From the NCBI RefSeq assembly GCF_902459585.1, contig NZ_CABPSC010000009.1:62001-126000 (forward strand): a stretch of 64,000 nt of DNA. Reading direction: 5' to 3'. The translations under genes and the position numbers were made by a program. The DNA is from Pandoraea nosoerga. GTDB lineage: Bacteria > Pseudomonadota > Gammaproteobacteria > Burkholderiales > Burkholderiaceae. Under the pieces are notes generated by a model. It did not search any database and was not told where the DNA came from. It saw only the letters and a program-made list of their open reading frames with translations. Shown piece after piece: positions 1 through 12,134 of this stretch. Each line of letters begins with the position of its first letter. Positions within the stretch are counted from its first letter, which is position 1.

Positions 1-696
<696 letters not shown>

Positions 697-751
697 TTAT
701 GCCTTCGACGCCCGCGGCTTGGCGTCGTCGATAGCAGGAATCAATGGGAAT

Positions 752-782
752 AAAAACGCCGCTCACCCAACGGTGAACGGCG
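752..782 (-). terminator. Intrinsic terminator after zipA
   Basis: On the minus strand an 11-base-pair stem (757-767 with 772-782, one G-U type mismatch, 4-base loop) is followed by five T residues (756-752). It sits 65 bases after the zipA stop and about 90 bases before the ligA start. Confidence 0.75.
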
Positions 783-846
783 TGCATCGAACGCCCGCCG
801 GAGAGCGTCGCACCGGCGCCGCCACCGCCGGGCATCGGCCCCGGGC

Positions 847-2415
847 TTACTGGCTGAACAGGCGGCGCGTGACCGGCGAGCCGGCCGGCAGTCCCCTCGC
901 CTCGAGGCGCTCGTAGAGCTTGAGCAGTTGCTTGTCGACGTTTTGCAGCGCAGCATCCGAGAGCGGCCGGCGCTGATCGTCCACCACCCGGCCGCCGATG
1001 CGCTGGCCGATCGAGCGCGCGTAATCGCACATCAGGCGAAACGGCAGCAGGTCCTCGTCGGCCACGGGCACGTCGAGCAGCATCGTGATGAGGTCGCCGC
1101 CCTTGTACGTCAGATCGTCGCGCAGGAAATTCGTGTCGCCGAACTGCAGCATGAACACCGGGTTCTGCCGCGTGTCGAGCTTGACGAACCGCATGCCGTC
1201 GCGCGAGAGCAGCAGACCATCCTGCGTTGCCACCGCCTGCACGTAGTTGGCCGACCACGGTGCGCCGTCGGACAACACGTTCACGGACAGTTGCGCGTCG
1301 CACTGTGCGGCAAAGCCGTCGAGCTCGCGGGCGCGTGCCACCGTCTCCATCATGTCCGGCAACTCGGGCAGCGCGTCCACGGTGTCGGAGAGCGTCTGCA
1401 CGAGATTCGAGAATTCGGAGAATTCGACTTCGTTGAGTGCGCCCGCGCGGTTGGCCAATTGCACGGCCATGCGCAACTGGTGGTAGCGCCCGCCCGTGCG
1501 GATCGGCTCCCACGGCGAATGCTCGTCCGCACGGCCCTCGATGTTGACGGGCTTGCTGCCCGCACGGCGCATGCGCACCGTGAGCGGCATCAGGCGCTCG
1601 GCGGCGATCACGTTCGCGAGCGGCAGATCGACGATGCAGTCGATGCGCTCGTCGATGATCGGCGCCGGCCCGCTCGGCGCGGCAGCGCGGACCGCCGCCG
1701 GAATGGTGGCTGCGGTGGCTGCGGTGGCTGCGGGAGCTGCGGAAGCTGCAGTGGCAGCAGCGCCGGCCCCGTCGGGCGCGGCCGCGACTGCATCCGACGG
1801 GGCGCCGGCCGCAGCCGAGACGGACGCCGCAGCGCACGCATCGACGGTATCGTCGGCGGCCAGTTCCGCATCGACGCGCGCGACCGTCCCTGCGGCGTCG
1901 TTCGCCTCGCCCTGCTCGGCGCCATGCGCGACGGCGTCCGTTCCGGCGGCCGGGGCCGAGGTTGATGTCAAGGCCGAGGCAGCTTCGGTTTCGACGGCGA
2001 GCGCGGCGTCCCCGGCGTCCCCGGCGTGCGCGGCGGCGGACGCGGCCGACATAGCGGCCTCCTGCGCAGCGCGCTTGCGCGCGGCGGGCGGCGCATCCCA
2101 GGCGTCTTCGTTGATGGCAAAGGCGTCCTGCACCGACGTGCCGGCCGGCGTCGCCTGGCCCAGCGCGCCGAGCGTCGGCTCACGACGCTCGCCCGATTGC
2201 ACCGGCACGCGCGGCGGCGAGAGCGTCGGTTCGATGAACGGACGATCGTCATCGGTCTCGGGCGCCGCGGCGCTCGCGTCGATACCCGCTGCGTCGACCG
2301 GCATGCGGCGCGGGATGCGCGCTCGCGCCTTGCTGCCCTGCCAGGCGTTATAGGCCACCACCCCCAGCAGTACCACTACCCCTGCGGCAATCAAGCTAAG
2401 CTGCAGTTCATTCAT
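847..2415 (-). CDS. zipA: Cell division protein ZipA
   Basis: ZipA anchors FtsZ filaments to the inner membrane at mid-cell. The protein has the ZipA layout: a single N-terminal membrane segment (about residues 6-24), a basic patch (SKARARIPRRMP), a long Ala/Pro/Asp-rich linker (about 45-260) and a C-terminal ZipA-C domain (about 285-510, including NIEGRADEHSPWEPI and the ending GLPAGSPVTRRLFSQ). At 522 residues it is much longer than E. coli ZipA (about 330); the excess is linker, part of it encoded by 9-base tandem repeats at 1705-1758. It lies 39 bases downstream of smc, same strand. The name rests on layout, C-terminal domain and the conserved smc-zipA-ligA order. Confidence 0.92.
   Translation of the reverse strand: MNELQLSLIAAGVVVLLGVVAYNAWQGSKARARIPRRMPVDAAGIDASAAAPETDDDRPFIEPTLSPPRVPVQSGERREPTLGALGQATPAGTSVQDAFAINEDAWDAPPAARKRAAQEAAMSAASAAAHAGDAGDAALAVETEAASALTSTSAPAAGTDAVAHGAEQGEANDAAGTVARVDAELAADDTVDACAAASVSAAAGAPSDAVAAAPDGAGAAATAASAAPAATAATAATIPAAVRAAAPSGPAPIIDERIDCIVDLPLANVIAAERLMPLTVRMRRAGSKPVNIEGRADEHSPWEPIRTGGRYHQLRMAVQLANRAGALNEVEFSEFSNLVQTLSDTVDALPELPDMMETVARARELDGFAAQCDAQLSVNVLSDGAPWSANYVQAVATQDGLLLSRDGMRFVKLDTRQNPVFMLQFGDTNFLRDDLTYKGGDLITMLLDVPVADEDLLPFRLMCDYARSIGQRIGGRVVDDQRRPLSDAALQNVDKQLLKLYERLEARGLPAGSPVTRRLFSQ
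1705..1758. repeat. In-frame 9-base tandem repeat in zipA linker
   Basis: Six consecutive 9-base units, three identical (GGTGGCTGC on the plus strand) and three degenerate (GGGAGCTGC, GGAAGCTGC, AGTGGCAGC). They encode an Ala-rich stretch of the ZipA linker with a period of three residues, so length changes would keep the frame. Confidence 0.85.
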
Positions 2416-2454
2416 GCGCGGCGTTCCTCTCTCTTCTCCATCGTGGGCGCGGGG

Positions 2455-5400
2455 TCAGGCGATCTCGGCCAGATTGATCGCGGACTCCATGTCCACCGCC
2501 ACGATCCGCGACACCCCTTGCTCCTGCATGGTGACGCCGATGAGCTGGTTGGCCATTTCCATCGCGATCTTGTTGTGCGAAATAAATACGAATTGGGTGC
2601 GATCCGACATGCGCGCCACCATCTTGGCGTAGCGCTCGGTGTTCGCGTCGTCGAGCGGCGCGTCGACCTCGTCGAGCAGACAGAACGGCGCCGGATTGAG
2701 CTGGAACATGCCGAACACCAGCGCAATGGCCGTGAGCGCCTTCTCACCGCCGGACAGCAAATGAATCGTCGAGTTCTTCTTGCCGGGCGGCTGGGCCATC
2801 ACCTGCACGCCGGCGTCGAGAATTTCGTCGCCGGTCATGATGAGCTTGGCCTGTCCGCCGCCGAACAGCATCGGGAACAGTTCCCCGAAATGCTTGTTCA
2901 CCTCGTCGAACGTGCCCTGCAGCAGCACACGCGTCTCCTCGTCGATCTTGCGAATGGCGCCTTCGAGCGTTTCGATGGCGTCGTTCAGATCGGCCGATTG
3001 GGCGTCGAGGAAAACCTTGCGCTCGCGCGCGGCCTCCAGTTCTTCGAGCGCGGCCATGTTGACCGGTCCGAGCGCGTTGATCGCGTTGTTGATGCGGGTG
3101 ACTTCGCCTTGCAGGTACGACGGCTTCATGTCCGGCGTGAGCTTGGCCGCGAGGGCTTGCTCGTCCACCTCGGCGGCCGCCAGTTGCTCGACGAACTGCT
3201 CGCGATTGAGCCGCGCCGCCTGTTCCTTCAACTGCAGTTCGGTAATGCGCTCGCGCAGCGGCTGCAGACCGCGCTCGGCCGCGAGACGCTCCTCGTCGCT
3301 CTGACGCAGCTTCTGTGTGAGCGCTTCGAGTTCCCTGCGCGCCGCGGCCAGGATTTCTTCCTTCTCGGCGCGCAGTTCCAGCGCATCCTGCAAGCCGTTC
3401 TCGGCCGTCTGTTCGGTGATCTGGGCGAGTTCGGCCTGCGCCTGCTCGATCGACGCGACGAGTCGCTCGGCCTGTTCGTGCGCCGTCTGGATATTGCGGC
3501 GATGCTCATCGATCTTGCTCGCGACGCCCTTCTGGCCATATGTCGCTTCCTGCGCCAGGCGCTCCAGTTCGCGCGCGCGGTTGCGCGCTTCGGAGAGCTG
3601 GGCGTCGAGCGATTCGAACTCGAGCTGGCCGTCTTCGAACGTTGCCTGCAGTTCGGCCAGACGCGCGTCAGCCTGCTCGAAGTTGGCTTCCGACTCGGCA
3701 CGCATGGCCGATTGCTCTTCGATCTGCGCGGCGATTTCGCGCAGTTCTTCGTCGATCTGGGTGCTGCGAGCGTTGTAGCGCTCGTGCGCCTGGGTGAGCT
3801 TGAGGACGTCCAGTTGCAGCGCGTGCACGCGCTGCGTGGCGCGCTCGGCGCGGCCCCGCACTTCGGTCAACGACTGCGCCGCCTGGCTGTAGGCGGCCTC
3901 GGCGCGCACCGCGTTGGCCTTCGCTTCGTCCGAGAGCAGCGCCTGCGCACGCAATTGCTTGCCGAGGTTTTCGATTTCCTGCTGGCGGGCGAGCAAGCCG
4001 GCCTGCTCGGAGTCCGCCGCATAGAGCTGCACCCCCACGCGCGTGACCTGATGCCCGGCCTTGACGACGATCGCGGCGCCTTCGGGCAGTTGGCCGCGCG
4101 CGGCCATCGCCTGCGCGAGATCATCGGCGACGAATACGTGACCGAGCCACTCCTGCAGCACGGCGCGCAGGCCCGGATCGTCGATGCGAAGCAACGACAG
4201 CAGCGCGCGCAGCGACGCGGGCGCGTCGAGCGCACGCGCGGCCGGCGGCGGCGAGTAGAACGCCAGCTTGGCCGGCGGCGCGTCGCTCGCGAAAGCCTTG
4301 ACCCAGTCGAGATTGCTGATTTCGAGCGCCGCCAGACGCTCGCGCAGCACCGATTCGAGCGCGTTTTCCCAGCCCGGCTCGATGTGCAACTTTTTCCACA
4401 GACGCGGCAACTGGGCAAGCTCGTGCTTGTCGAGCCACGGCTGGACCTTGCCCTCCGTCTGCACGCTTTCCTGCAACTGCTTGAGCGCGGCGAGACGGGC
4501 TTCGAGCTGGGCGATGGTCGCCGCTTCGGCCTGCACGCGCGCCTGCGCTTCGGCGCGTTCGGCCTCCAGGCGAGGCAGACGCTCCTGCGCTTGGGCGAGT
4601 TCGGCCTGCGCGTCTTCGAGCATCGCCTGATGCTCGGCCAGCTCCGCACGCTGCATCTCCAGCTCGGCTTCGTCAGGCTTGTCCAGCCCGCGCGCCTCGC
4701 CCTGCAGGCGCTCCTGACGCTGCTGCAACTGCTGCAGCGCCTGATCGGCGTTGCGCTGGTGCGCCGCCTCGAGCTTCAGGCTCTGCTCGACTTGCGCGAT
4801 TTCGCTGCGTTGCTCGTTGAGCAGGTTCTGCGCGTCGCGCCAGCGCGCCTCGAGTGCGGGAAGCGCATCGTTCTGTTCTGCGGCCTGGTCCTGCGCCGTG
4901 GCGGCGCGCTCTTCGGCGATGATGAGCTCTTCCTCGGCAAGCGCGAGCGCCTCTTCGGACTGCGCCGAGCGGGCCTGCCACTGTTCGCGCTGCGAAGTCA
5001 GCGCGGCCAGTTGCGCCTGCACGCGATTGCGCGACTCGACCACGTAGCGGATTTCCGCCTCCAGGCGGCTCACCTCCGAGTTGGCCTCATACATGGCGCT
5101 TTGCGCGGCCTGCACCGCATCCGTCGCGGTGTAGTGCGCGGCGCGCAGCGTTTCGAGGTCCGATTCGGAGCCGCGCAAACGCGCCATCTGCGCTTCGAGG
5201 TCGACCTGCGCCGCCTCGATCGCGCGCTGCTGACGCTCTTGCTCGTTCTGCGCTTCGTTCTTGCGCAACAGCCACAGCAACTGCTGTTTTTCCTCGCCGT
5301 CGCGCTGCAGATCCTTGAATCGATTGGCCACGACGGCCTGCGACTCGAGCTTCTCGAGATTGGCGCCGAGCTCGCGCAGGATGTCCTCGACGCGCGTCAG

Positions 5401-5970
5401 GTTCTCGCGCGTGTCCTGCAGGCGGTTCTCGGTCTCGCGGCGGCGTTCCTTGTACTTGGACACGCCGGCGGCTTCTTCGAGGAACACGCGCAGTTCCTCG
5501 GGCTTCGCCTCGATGATGCGCGAGATCATCCCCTGCCCGATGATGGCGTAGGCGCGCGGCCCCAGACCGGTGCCGAGGAAGATGTCCTGAATGTCGCGGC
5601 GGCGTGCCGGCAGGTTGTTGATGTAGTAGCTGGACGTGCCGTCGCGCGTGAGCACGCGCTTGACGGCGATTTCGGCGTACTGGCTCCACTGCCCGGCGGC
5701 GCGCCCCGCGCTGTTGTCGAACACGAGTTCGACGCTCGCACGGCTTGCCTGCTTGCGGGCGGTCGACCCGTTGAAGATCACGTCCTGCATCGATTCGCCG
5801 CGCAGCTCCGAGGCGCGCGACTCGCCGAGCACCCAGCGCACGGCGTCGATGATGTTGGATTTGCCGCACCCGTTCGGGCCGACGATCCCGACCAGTTGGC
5901 CTGGCACCGCAAAGTTCGTCGGATCGACGAACGACTTGAAGCCAGCGAGTTTGATGGAAGTCAGACGCAC
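2455..5970 (-). CDS. smc: Chromosome segregation ATPase SMC
   Basis: SMC with ScpA/ScpB forms the condensin that organises and separates replicated chromosomes. I set the start at the GTG at 5970-5968, giving MRLTSIKLAGFKSF, the usual SMC N-terminus, and 1171 residues, the normal family length; reading further upstream adds a non-homologous leader. Seen: Walker A GPNGCGKS (residues 31-38), Q-rich and E-rich coiled coils (about 170-500 and 670-1020), a hinge in the middle (about 505-660), the ABC signature LSGGEKA (about 1072-1078) and Walker B with DEVDAPLDD (about 1100-1108). No strong ribosome binding site precedes the GTG. First gene of the smc-zipA-ligA run. Confidence 0.97.
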   Translation of the reverse strand: MRLTSIKLAGFKSFVDPTNFAVPGQLVGIVGPNGCGKSNIIDAVRWVLGESRASELRGESMQDVIFNGSTARKQASRASVELVFDNSAGRAAGQWSQYAEIAVKRVLTRDGTSSYYINNLPARRRDIQDIFLGTGLGPRAYAIIGQGMISRIIEAKPEELRVFLEEAAGVSKYKERRRETENRLQDTRENLTRVEDILRELGANLEKLESQAVVANRFKDLQRDGEEKQQLLWLLRKNEAQNEQERQQRAIEAAQVDLEAQMARLRGSESDLETLRAAHYTATDAVQAAQSAMYEANSEVSRLEAEIRYVVESRNRVQAQLAALTSQREQWQARSAQSEEALALAEEELIIAEERAATAQDQAAEQNDALPALEARWRDAQNLLNEQRSEIAQVEQSLKLEAAHQRNADQALQQLQQRQERLQGEARGLDKPDEAELEMQRAELAEHQAMLEDAQAELAQAQERLPRLEAERAEAQARVQAEAATIAQLEARLAALKQLQESVQTEGKVQPWLDKHELAQLPRLWKKLHIEPGWENALESVLRERLAALEISNLDWVKAFASDAPPAKLAFYSPPPAARALDAPASLRALLSLLRIDDPGLRAVLQEWLGHVFVADDLAQAMAARGQLPEGAAIVVKAGHQVTRVGVQLYAADSEQAGLLARQQEIENLGKQLRAQALLSDEAKANAVRAEAAYSQAAQSLTEVRGRAERATQRVHALQLDVLKLTQAHERYNARSTQIDEELREIAAQIEEQSAMRAESEANFEQADARLAELQATFEDGQLEFESLDAQLSEARNRARELERLAQEATYGQKGVASKIDEHRRNIQTAHEQAERLVASIEQAQAELAQITEQTAENGLQDALELRAEKEEILAAARRELEALTQKLRQSDEERLAAERGLQPLRERITELQLKEQAARLNREQFVEQLAAAEVDEQALAAKLTPDMKPSYLQGEVTRINNAINALGPVNMAALEELEAARERKVFLDAQSADLNDAIETLEGAIRKIDEETRVLLQGTFDEVNKHFGELFPMLFGGGQAKLIMTGDEILDAGVQVMAQPPGKKNSTIHLLSGGEKALTAIALVFGMFQLNPAPFCLLDEVDAPLDDANTERYAKMVARMSDRTQFVFISHNKIAMEMANQLIGVTMQEQGVSRIVAVDMESAINLAEIA

Positions 5971-6160
5971 GGCAGGTTCGCTTTTTCGGTCATTGAATGA
6001 TGGGAAAGACGCAGACGCGCTCAGCTGGTCCTGTCGGGCCTCGCGCACGCTGGCGCGCGCGGGGGCCACACTACGCCGAGTCCACGATATTCGCGCGAAA
6101 ACAATGCCTTATCGGCACCGCCCCGCTATCGCATGCGACCCGGCGTCACATCGGTACGCA

Positions 6161-7147
6161 TCATACCATCGCATCCCCGGGCGTCGCGCTTTTACAACGC
6201 CGCGGCGCGGGCAAAATGCCGGACAGCACGCCGGCCGCGACGATACACAGCCCGCCCGCGATTTCGCGCATGTCGAGGCCCTCGCTCGCCAGCCACCACG
6301 AGGAGACGGCGGCCACCACGATTTCGAACAGCATGATGAGTGCCGCCTGATTGGCCGGCACCCGCGCCAGCCCGAACTGGACGATGACATTCGTGATCGC
6401 AATGGTGCAACCGAGCGCGAGTACAACCGCTGCGCTCGTCCCGCTCGACGAGAGTTCGGCGAGCGCCGCCCGTCCGGCCTCGACCCCGCCGTCGAGCGGC
6501 AGCACCAGCAAGCCGCCCACGACGCAACCCAGATAGAGCGTCCAGCTGCGCATCTCCGGGCGCACGTCGGGCAGCGCCTGGCTGACCTTGCGCAGCAGCA
6601 CGTTGTTGAGCGCAAACGCCGCGCCGGCCATGGCGCCGGCCCATTCGCCGGGGTTGTCCGGCATGGGCCAGCCCAGCTCGGGCGACCAGAGCATGAGCCC
6701 GGCGCCGCCCAGCGCCAGCGCGATGAGCCCCGCGCCGCACAGCCCGACGCGCTCGCCGAGCAGCCAGTGGGCGAAGAGCGCCGTCCAGACCGGGGTCAGA
6801 TAGAAAAGCAGCAGCACGCGCATGACATGGCCGTGCGTGGTGCCCCACACGAACGACACGTTGGTGGCGCCGCCCGCGAACGCCACGCCCGCGAGCAGCC
6901 ACGACCAGCGCAGCGTGCCGAGCGAGCGGCGATAGACGAGCGTGAGCAACAGCAGTGCGACGGTGGCCGTACAGGCCTGGGCGGGCACGGCCGCCACGCC
7001 CCACTGGGCCAGCATCCGGTAGGGAAACCAGGCCAGCCCCCACACCGACGATCCGATGAGAATGGCCAGGGCGGGCGCCGCCCGGGTGCGCACAGACGCG
7101 CCGGACGCTACGTCCGGGCCCTGCGAGCCGTTGCCGGCTACGGTCAT
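6161..7147 (-). CDS. DMT-superfamily (EamA) transporter
   Basis: A 328-residue inner-membrane protein with about ten hydrophobic segments and two EamA repeats (about residues 28-160 and 175-315). Typical signs are SSVWGLAWFPYR in the first helix, LTPVWTALFAHWLLGERV near the end of repeat one and ALIMLFEIVVAAVSSWWLASE near the end of repeat two. Members export amino acids, metabolites or nucleotide sugars; the substrate cannot be read from sequence. It ends 190 bases upstream of smc on the same strand and is divergent from dapC, but neither neighbour shows its role. Confidence 0.88.
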   Translation of the reverse strand: MTVAGNGSQGPDVASGASVRTRAAPALAILIGSSVWGLAWFPYRMLAQWGVAAVPAQACTATVALLLLTLVYRRSLGTLRWSWLLAGVAFAGGATNVSFVWGTTHGHVMRVLLLFYLTPVWTALFAHWLLGERVGLCGAGLIALALGGAGLMLWSPELGWPMPDNPGEWAGAMAGAAFALNNVLLRKVSQALPDVRPEMRSWTLYLGCVVGGLLVLPLDGGVEAGRAALAELSSSGTSAAVVLALGCTIAITNVIVQFGLARVPANQAALIMLFEIVVAAVSSWWLASEGLDMREIAGGLCIVAAGVLSGILPAPRRCKSATPGDAMV

Positions 7148-7252
7148 GCTGATGACTCCTGAAAAACCTGAGATACTCCGCAGGCTTGCCCCATTGGCGC
7201 CTCGGAATGTGCTGAATTACGCGGCGGTCGCGCCTTGGGCGCGCCGTGACGG

Positions 7253-7258
7253 TATAAT
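7253..7258 (+). promoter_or_regulatory. Candidate -10 box for dapC
   Basis: A perfect TATAAT lies in the 276-base gap between the divergent DMT gene and dapC. I see no good -35 box at 16-18 bases. It implies a leader of about 155 bases ahead of dapC. The rest of this gap holds nothing else I can identify. Confidence 0.5.
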
Positions 7259-7423
7259 TTTCGCTTTGCCGATCTTGCCATTCTTGCGGGCATCCGGGAA
7301 CCCCTTCGGGAGACGGTTCTTGTCCGCCAAGCCCTGCCGCACGCGTGCGCCAAGCTGCCTCGAATTGCCTCGAATCGAATCGCGCCACAGCGCGAACCCT
7401 AGTCCTGAGTCTGTTTGAATCTC

Positions 7424-8626
7424 GTGAACCCATTACTCGACAAGCTCCAGCCTTACCCCTTTGAACGCCTGAAGTCGCTGGTGGCCGATGTCACGCCCGC
7501 CAGCGCCTTCAAGGCCATCAGCTTCGGTATCGGGGAGCCCAAGCACCCGACGCCGCAGTTCATCAAGGAAGCCCTGATCGAAGGGCTGGGCGGCCTTGCG
7601 AACTACCCCGCCACGGCGGGCAGTGAGCCGCTGCGCGCGGCCATCGCGCAATGGCTGGAGCGGCGCTACACGCTGCCGAACGTGAACCCGGCCACCGAGG
7701 TGCTGCCGGTGACCGGCTCGCGCGAGGCGCTGTTCTCCTTCGCACAGGCTGTGGTCGACGGCAGCAAGCCCGGCGCGCGCGTGCTGTGCCCGAACCCGTT
7801 CTATCAGATCTACGAGGGCGCGACGCTGCTCGCCGGCGCCACGCCCTATTACGCCGACAGCGATCCGGCACGCAACTTTGCGCCGAACTACGACGCCGTG
7901 CCCGCCGACGTCTGGCGCGACGTCCAGCTCGTCTACCTGTGCTCGCCGGGCAACCCGACCGGCGCGGTACTGGGTCTGGAGGACTGGAAGCGCCTGTTCG
8001 AACTGTCTGACCAGTACGGTTTCGTGATCGCCTCGGACGAGTGCTACTCCGAGATCTATTTCGACGAAGAGCACGCACCGCTGGGCGGCCTGGCCGCGGC
8101 GCATCAGCTCGGGCGCGGCTTCGAGCGCCTGGTGGTGTTCTCGAGCCTGTCCAAGCGCTCGAACGTGCCGGGCATGCGCTCGGGCTTCGTCGCCGGCGAC
8201 GCCGCCATCCTCAAGAAATTCCTGCTGTATCGCACGTACCACGGCTGCGCGATGAGCCCGGCCGTGCAGGCCGCGAGCATCGCCGCGTGGAACGACGAAG
8301 CGCACGTGCGCCTGAACCGCAGCAAGTACCTCAGGAAATTCCAGACGGTCACGCCGATGCTCGCGCAAGTGCTCGACGTGCGCCTGCCGGACGCCGGTTT
8401 CTATCTGTGGGCCAGGGTCGACGCGAAGACCGGCCTGTCGGATACGGAATTCACGCGCCAGTTGCTGGCGCAATACAATGTGGCCGTACTGCCCGGGTCG
8501 TATCTGGGCCGCGCGGCGCACGGCACCAACCCGGGCGAGAACTACGTTCGCATCGCCCTCGTGGCCGATGTGGACGAATGCACCGAAGGCGCGCAGCGCA
8601 TCGTGCAGTTCTGCCAATCCCTTTAA
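7424..8626 (+). CDS. dapC: Succinyldiaminopimelate transaminase DapC
   Basis: A PLP-dependent fold-type I aminotransferase that converts N-succinyl-2-amino-6-ketopimelate to N-succinyl-LL-diaminopimelate in the lysine and peptidoglycan pathway. Start set at GTG 7424 ([16 protein letters not shown]), which matches the usual DapC N-terminus; a TTG nine bases upstream is in frame but less likely. The protein has 400 residues. Seen: [12 protein letters not shown] (33-44), CSPGNPTG (173-180), SDECYSE (204-210) and the PLP lysine K244 in [11 protein letters not shown]. The next gene is dapD, 25 bases on, and dapE follows, which supports the specific name over a generic aminotransferase. Confidence 0.93.
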   Translation: MNPLLDKLQPYPFERLKSLVADVTPASAFKAISFGIGEPKHPTPQFIKEALIEGLGGLANYPATAGSEPLRAAIAQWLERRYTLPNVNPATEVLPVTGSREALFSFAQAVVDGSKPGARVLCPNPFYQIYEGATLLAGATPYYADSDPARNFAPNYDAVPADVWRDVQLVYLCSPGNPTGAVLGLEDWKRLFELSDQYGFVIASDECYSEIYFDEEHAPLGGLAAAHQLGRGFERLVVFSSLSKRSNVPGMRSGFVAGDAAILKKFLLYRTYHGCAMSPAVQAASIAAWNDEAHVRLNRSKYLRKFQTVTPMLAQVLDVRLPDAGFYLWARVDAKTGLSDTEFTRQLLAQYNVAVLPGSYLGRAAHGTNPGENYVRIALVADVDECTEGAQRIVQFCQSL

Positions 8627-8651
8627 TTACTCACTGCAACTGATTCTCGCC

Positions 8652-9479
8652 ATGTCGCAACAACTGCAAACCACCATCGACCAAGCCTGGGAAAACCGTG
8701 CCGAGATCTCGGCCAAGTCGGCGCCCGCCGACGTGCGTGAGGCGGTCGCCCACGTCATCGCCGAACTCGACAAGGGCGCGCTGCGCGTGGCCCAGAAGCA
8801 GGACGGTCAGTGGATCGTGAACCAGTGGGTCAAGAAGGCCGTGCTGCTGTCGTTCCGCCTGGAAGACAACGCCGTGATGCCGGCCGGCGGCTTCAGCCAG
8901 TTCTACGACAAGGTGCCGAGCAAGTTCGCCAGCTACACCGCCGAAGATTTCGCACGCGGGGGCTTTCGCGTCGTGCCGCCGGCCGTGGCGCGCCGCGGCT
9001 CGTTCATCGGCAAGAACGTCGTGCTGATGCCGTCTTACACCAACATCGGCGCCTACGTCGACGATGGCACGATGGTCGACACGTGGGCCACCGTCGGCTC
9101 GTGCGCCCAGATCGGCAAGAACGTCCACCTCTCGGGCGGCGTGGGCATCGGCGGCGTGCTCGAGCCGCTGCAGGCCAACCCGGTCATCATCGAGGACAAC
9201 TGCTTCATCGGCGCGCGCTCGGAAGTCGTCGAAGGCGTGATCGTCGAAGAGAACTCGGTGATTTCGATGGGCGTGTACCTCGGCCAGTCGACCAAGATCT
9301 ACGATCGCGAAACCGGTGAAGTTCACTACGGCCGCGTGCCGGCCGGCTCGGTCGTCGTGCCGGGCAACCTGCCCTCGAAGGACGGCAAGTACAGCCTGTA
9401 CTGCGCGGTGATCGTCAAGAAGGTGGATGCGCAAACCCGCGCCAAGACCGCCATCAACGATCTGCTGCGCGGCGAGTAA
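8652..9479 (+). CDS. dapD: Tetrahydrodipicolinate N-succinyltransferase DapD
   Basis: DapD transfers succinyl from succinyl-CoA to tetrahydrodipicolinate, the step before DapC. The protein is 275 residues (E. coli 274). It has an alpha-helical N-terminal part (to about 100) and a left-handed beta-helix of hexapeptide repeats (about 110-240), for example [21 protein letters not shown] and [14 protein letters not shown], ending with the C-terminal NDLLRGE. Start at ATG 8652, 25 bases after dapC; no clear Shine-Dalgarno sequence, so it may be translated by coupling with dapC. A strong terminator follows. Confidence 0.97.
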   Translation: MSQQLQTTIDQAWENRAEISAKSAPADVREAVAHVIAELDKGALRVAQKQDGQWIVNQWVKKAVLLSFRLEDNAVMPAGGFSQFYDKVPSKFASYTAEDFARGGFRVVPPAVARRGSFIGKNVVLMPSYTNIGAYVDDGTMVDTWATVGSCAQIGKNVHLSGGVGIGGVLEPLQANPVIIEDNCFIGARSEVVEGVIVEENSVISMGVYLGQSTKIYDRETGEVHYGRVPAGSVVVPGNLPSKDGKYSLYCAVIVKKVDAQTRAKTAINDLLRGE

Positions 9480-9494
9480 GCCAGCGCGCAGGAT

Positions 9495-9533
9495 GCCGGC
9501 GAGTGCGAGGACCTCGCCCGCCGGCTTTTTTTT
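9495..9533 (+). terminator. Intrinsic terminator after dapD
   Basis: A GC-rich hairpin (outer arms 9495-9500 and 9520-9525, with further inner pairing) runs straight into eight T residues (9526-9533). It closes the dapC-dapD unit, 27 bases before the next gene. Confidence 0.85.
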
Positions 9534-9559
9534 GTAACAGCGACATCAGGAGTCCAGGC

Positions 9560-11062
<1,503 letters not shown>

Positions 11063-11063
<1 letters not shown>

Positions 11064-11965
11064 TGACCATGCACGCGCATTCCTCTCACCCGTTTCGGAC
11101 GCTGCGCGACCTGCTGCGCTACGCCGTGTCGCGTTTCAACGAGGCCGGGCTCGCGTTCGGCCATGGCTGCGCCAGCGCATACGACGAAGCCGCGTATCTG
11201 CTGCTCCACACGCTGCACCTACCCATCGACACGCTCGAGCCGTTTCTCGACGCGCGGCTGCTGCCCGAGGAGATCGAGCGCGCGCTGTCGGTCATCAATC
11301 GCCGTGCCGGCGAGCGCGTGCCCGCCTCGTACATCACCAACGAAGCATGGATGCACGGCCGGCGCTTCTACGTCGACGAACGCGTGATCGTGCCGCGCTC
11401 GTTCTTGGGCGAACTGCTCGAAGACGCGCTGCAGCCGTGGGTCAACCATGCCGAGGACGTGACCGACGTGCTCGAACTGTGCACCGGCTCGGGCTGCCTC
11501 GCCATTCTCGCCGCCGAAGCCTTCCCCGCGGCGCACATCGACGCCGTGGACATCTCCCCCGACGCCCTCGCCGTGGCCAGGATCAACGTGGCCGATTACG
11601 CGCTGGAAGACCGCGTCGCGCTGCATCTGGGCGATCTGTATGCGCCGCTGCCCGAGGGCAGGCGTTATGAGGTCATCCTGACCAACCCGCCCTATGTGAA
11701 CGAGGGTTCGATGCAAGCGCTGCCGGCCGAATATCGTCACGAACCGCGCCTTGCGCTCGCCGGTGGCGACGACGGCATGGACGTGGTCCGGCGCATCATC
11801 GCGGGCGCACGCGAGCGCCTGAGCGACGATGGCGTGCTGATCGTGGAAATCGGCAACGAGCGCGCTTTCGTCGAGGCCGCGTTCCCTGATCTGCCCATGA
11901 CGTGGCTCGCCACCAGCGCGGGCGACGACATGGTGTTCCTGGTGCACGCGGCCGACCTGCCGTAA
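11063..11965 (+). CDS. prmB: Ribosomal protein uL3 glutamine methyltransferase PrmB
   Basis: An S-adenosylmethionine-dependent methyltransferase that modifies a glutamine side chain of ribosomal protein L3. The 300-residue product has an N-terminal helical domain (to about 95), the SAM motif VLELCTGSGCLAI (about 134-146), DAVDISPDALAVA, and the substrate-amide motif NPPY (ILTNPPYVN, about 208-216), which marks the HemK/Prm family. PERIVPR-type spacing (DERVIVPRSFLGELL) favours PrmB over PrmC. The ATG overlaps the dapE stop. Confidence 0.93.
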
Positions 11966-12134
11966 GCGAACGGTCGCCAGCACGGCGCCCGGCCGCTGCG
12001 ATCGCGGCTGTCGCCGCACTCGCTGCTCTCGGGACGGTGGCATCGCCGCCCCCCCTCGCCCAAGTCGACACACCCCGGTTACACTCGGGGTCCCGAGTCG
12101 GCTCGACTCTTGGCTGGGAGGAAAGAAGTCCGTC

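Noticed and set aside
2026-6000. Very long open frame on the plus strand opposite smc, over 1300 codons
   Set aside because: It mirrors the codon structure of smc; its translation has no domain and is rich in Arg/Leu as expected for an antisense shadow.
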